A stretch of 6,898 nucleotides of DNA, taken from Pseudomonadota bacterium. Lineage in GTDB: Bacteria > Pseudomonadota > Gammaproteobacteria > Xanthomonadales > Xanthomonadaceae. The stretch lies in NCBI GenBank assembly GCA_023457475.1, contig JAEWLO010000020.1:1-6898 (forward strand), read 5' to 3'. Under the pieces are notes generated by a model. It saw only the letters and a program-made list of their open reading frames with translations, was not told the origin of the DNA and did no database searches. Of this stretch, positions 5,178-6,898 are shown one piece after another (position 1 is the first letter of the stretch; the number at the start of each line of letters is the position of its first letter). A program made the translations under genes and the position numbers.

Positions 5178-6808
5178 GCGCCGTACCCGTTGCTGATCGG
5201 GTACCGGCGCTCACGACCAAACGCGCGCCGCGAGACCTTCGGGCCCGGCGCGGCCTGGTGGCGCTTCCATTCACTGGTGCGCACCAGGCGAAGCACGCGG
5301 TCCACTACCTCCGGCGCATAGCCGGCGGCGACGATCTCCTCGCGCGACTGCTCCTGGTCCACGTAGCGGTACAGAATGCCATCCAGCACGTCATAGGCCG
5401 GCAGCGAATCCTGGTCGGTCTGGTTGGCGCGCAGCTCGGCCGACGGTGGGCGGCTGATTACCGCCGGCGGAATCACCGGTGCGCCGCCCACGGTGTTGCG
5501 CCACTTCGACAGCCCGAACACTTCCGTCTTGTACAGGTCCTTCAACGGCGCATAGCCACCGCACATGTCGCCATAGATGGTCGCGTAACCCACCGCGTAT
5601 TCGCTCTTGTTGCCGGTGGTGAGCAGCAGGCCGCCGAACTTGTTGGACAGCGCCATCAGAATCACGCCCCGCGCGCGGCTCTGCAGGTTCTCTTCGGTGA
5701 CATCCACCGCCTGCCCTTCAAACATCGGGCCCAGCGCGGTCATCAACCCTTCAAACACCGGCTCGATGGAGACCGCTTCCAGTTTCACCCCCAGCGCGCG
5801 GCACTGCTCGGCGGCCAGATCGTTGCTCATGTCGGCGGTATAGCGCGACGGCAGGCGCACCGCCGTGACGTTTTCCGCGCCCAGGGCGTCCACCGCCATC
5901 GCCAGCACCAGGGCTGAATCGATGCCACCGGACAAGCCCAGCCACACCTTCCTGAAGCCGTTCTTGCGGCAGTAGTCCTGGATGCCGCGGGTCACCGCCC
6001 GCCAGGCTAGCGCATCCATGCTTTCGTCGCCGTCGTCCATCCATTCGCGCGGCAGGAAGCTGCGGGTGGCGGCGTCGTAATCCACCACCAGCCACTGGTC
6101 GGTGAACGCCGCCGCTGCCGGGTGCACGGTGCCGTCGCCATTGGCCACCACCGACGCACCGTCGAACACCAGCGCGTCCTGGCCGCCCACCATGTTCACG
6201 TAGGCCAGCGCCGCCCCGCTTTCGCGGGTGCGCTCGGCCAGCAGCGCGTCGCGCTGGGCGTGCTTGCCGCGCTCGTACGGCGAGGCGTTGGGAATCACCA
6301 CCAGCTGCGCGCCTTCGCGCACGGTGTCGGCCAGCGGCTCGGGGAACCAGAGGTCTTCGCAGACCAGCACCCCCACCGGCACGCCCTTCAGTTCGAACAC
6401 GCAGCTGCCGCCGTCCGGGTCCACCTCGAAGTAGCGGCGCTCGTCGAACACGGCGTAATTGGGCAGTTCGCGCTTGCGGTAGGTGTGCAGCACCTTGCCC
6501 TTCTGCAGCACGCTGGCCGCGTTGTAGACCACGTTGCCGGCGCTCTCCGGCCAGCCCACCACGGCGGTGATGCCCTCCACGCTGGCGGCGATGCGGTCCA
6601 GCGCCTGCTGGCAGTCGTACAGGAACCCGGGACGCAGCAGCAGGTCTTCCGGCGGGTAGCCACTGATGGCCAGTTCCGGGAACACCACCAGTTCGGCCCC
6701 GAACTCATCGCGGGCCTCGGCGATCATCGCGATGATGGAGTCGGTGTTGCGGGTGACCGCCCCGACCGGGAAATCAAACTGCGCCATCGCGATGCGGATC
6801 GAGGTCAT
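5174..6808 (-). CDS. nadE: Glutamine-dependent NAD+ synthetase
   Basis: NadE amidates nicotinic acid adenine dinucleotide to NAD+ using ATP, the last step of NAD synthesis, in the cytoplasm. The 544-residue protein is the long two-domain type that takes ammonia from glutamine. The N-terminal carbon-nitrogen hydrolase (glutaminase) domain has the Glu-Lys-Cys triad: E45 in FPELAISGYP, K112 in YRKRELPNY, C150 in VLVCEDLW. The C-terminal synthetase domain has the PP-loop LSGGIDSAL (292-300), LLLTTGNKSEYAVGY (394-408) and GYAPLKDLYKTEV (418-430). It ends with the family-typical KVSRRAFGRERRYPI. I chose the ATG at 6808 because MTSIRIAMAQFDFPVG matches the usual family start; an in-frame ATG at 6838 would add ten residues. 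The stop is a TAG lying within the GTAG head of the SMAG repeat. The protein looks complete. Confidence 0.96.
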   Translation of the reverse strand: MTSIRIAMAQFDFPVGAVTRNTDSIIAMIAEARDEFGAELVVFPELAISGYPPEDLLLRPGFLYDCQQALDRIAASVEGITAVVGWPESAGNVVYNAASVLQKGKVLHTYRKRELPNYAVFDERRYFEVDPDGGSCVFELKGVPVGVLVCEDLWFPEPLADTVREGAQLVVIPNASPYERGKHAQRDALLAERTRESGAALAYVNMVGGQDALVFDGASVVANGDGTVHPAAAAFTDQWLVVDYDAATRSFLPREWMDDGDESMDALAWRAVTRGIQDYCRKNGFRKVWLGLSGGIDSALVLAMAVDALGAENVTAVRLPSRYTADMSNDLAAEQCRALGVKLEAVSIEPVFEGLMTALGPMFEGQAVDVTEENLQSRARGVILMALSNKFGGLLLTTGNKSEYAVGYATIYGDMCGGYAPLKDLYKTEVFGLSKWRNTVGGAPVIPPAVISRPPSAELRANQTDQDSLPAYDVLDGILYRYVDQEQSREEIVAAGYAPEVVDRVLRLVRTSEWKRHQAAPGPKVSRRAFGRERRYPISNGYGA

Positions 6809-6827
6809 GGGGGCACACCCGTAGTTG

Positions 6828-6842
6828 CAATGACCCATTGTA
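6828..6842 (-). promoter_or_regulatory. nadE: Possible nadE -10 element overlapped by an inverted repeat
   Basis: On the minus strand TACAAT (6842-6837) matches the -10 consensus at 5 of 6 positions and would place the transcript start about 20 nt before the nadE ATG. The perfect dyad CAATG-ACC-CATTG (6828-6840) overlaps it, a position typical of a repressor operator. No convincing -35 box is seen at 16-18 bp. This is a tentative call. Confidence 0.35.
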
Positions 6843-6864
6843 CGCCGGTGGTTTGCCGACCCGC

Positions 6865-6898
6865 ATGACCGAAGATCGCGAGGGCCCGGGGGCCGCCC
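6865..6898 (+). CDS. Possible start of a divergent gene, cut by the window edge
   Basis: An ATG at 6865 opens a frame that runs to the end of the window (MTEDREGPGAA), with mostly G/C third positions. It would be divergent from nadE, with 56 bp between the two start codons. Only eleven codons are visible and there is no Shine-Dalgarno, so this may not be a gene. Confidence 0.22.
   Translation, partial: MTEDREGPGAA

Overview
The window looks like chromosomal DNA of a Stenotrophomonas species or a close relative in the Xanthomonadaceae. The evidence is the high GC content and strong GC bias at third codon positions, the gene order, and two palindromic repeat modules with a GTAG head of the type described in Stenotrophomonas maltophilia (SMAG/GTAG REPs). 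The family assignments come from recognising motifs by eye; no database search was run.

Layout. From 2 to 703 (+) is the 3' part of an OmpA-domain envelope protein. It converges on the rluD-pgeF operon (minus strand, 2577 to 800), which encodes a 23S rRNA pseudouridine synthase and a peptidoglycan editing factor whose reading frames overlap by one base (TGATG). A SMAG dimer lies between the converging genes. bamD (2694-3578, +) diverges from rluD, the same arrangement as yfiO/rluD/yfiH in E. coli. A bidirectional hairpin terminator follows bamD. Next are two divergent genes I do not recognise (3631-4431 minus; 4594-5091 plus), with proline-rich N-termini and locally lower GC. A second SMAG dimer follows, then nadE (minus, 6808 to 5174), a glutamine-dependent NAD+ synthetase with glutaminase and synthetase domains. 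The last 34 bases may hold the start of another plus-strand gene.

How the genes relate. The conserved part is housekeeping: outer membrane assembly (BamD), peptidoglycan quality control and binding (PgeF, OmpA-domain protein), ribosome maturation (RluD) and NAD synthesis (NadE). The two unrecognised genes look like an accessory insertion in this backbone.

The most notable observation concerns the repeats. Both SMAG dimers lie between convergent genes and share a similar 22-nt spacer. In both, the GTAG head supplies the TAG stop codon of the adjacent minus-strand gene (pgeF and nadE). These are the only two TAG stops in the window. This fits a model in which the element inserts next to a GTAG formed by a stop codon, which leaves the gene intact.
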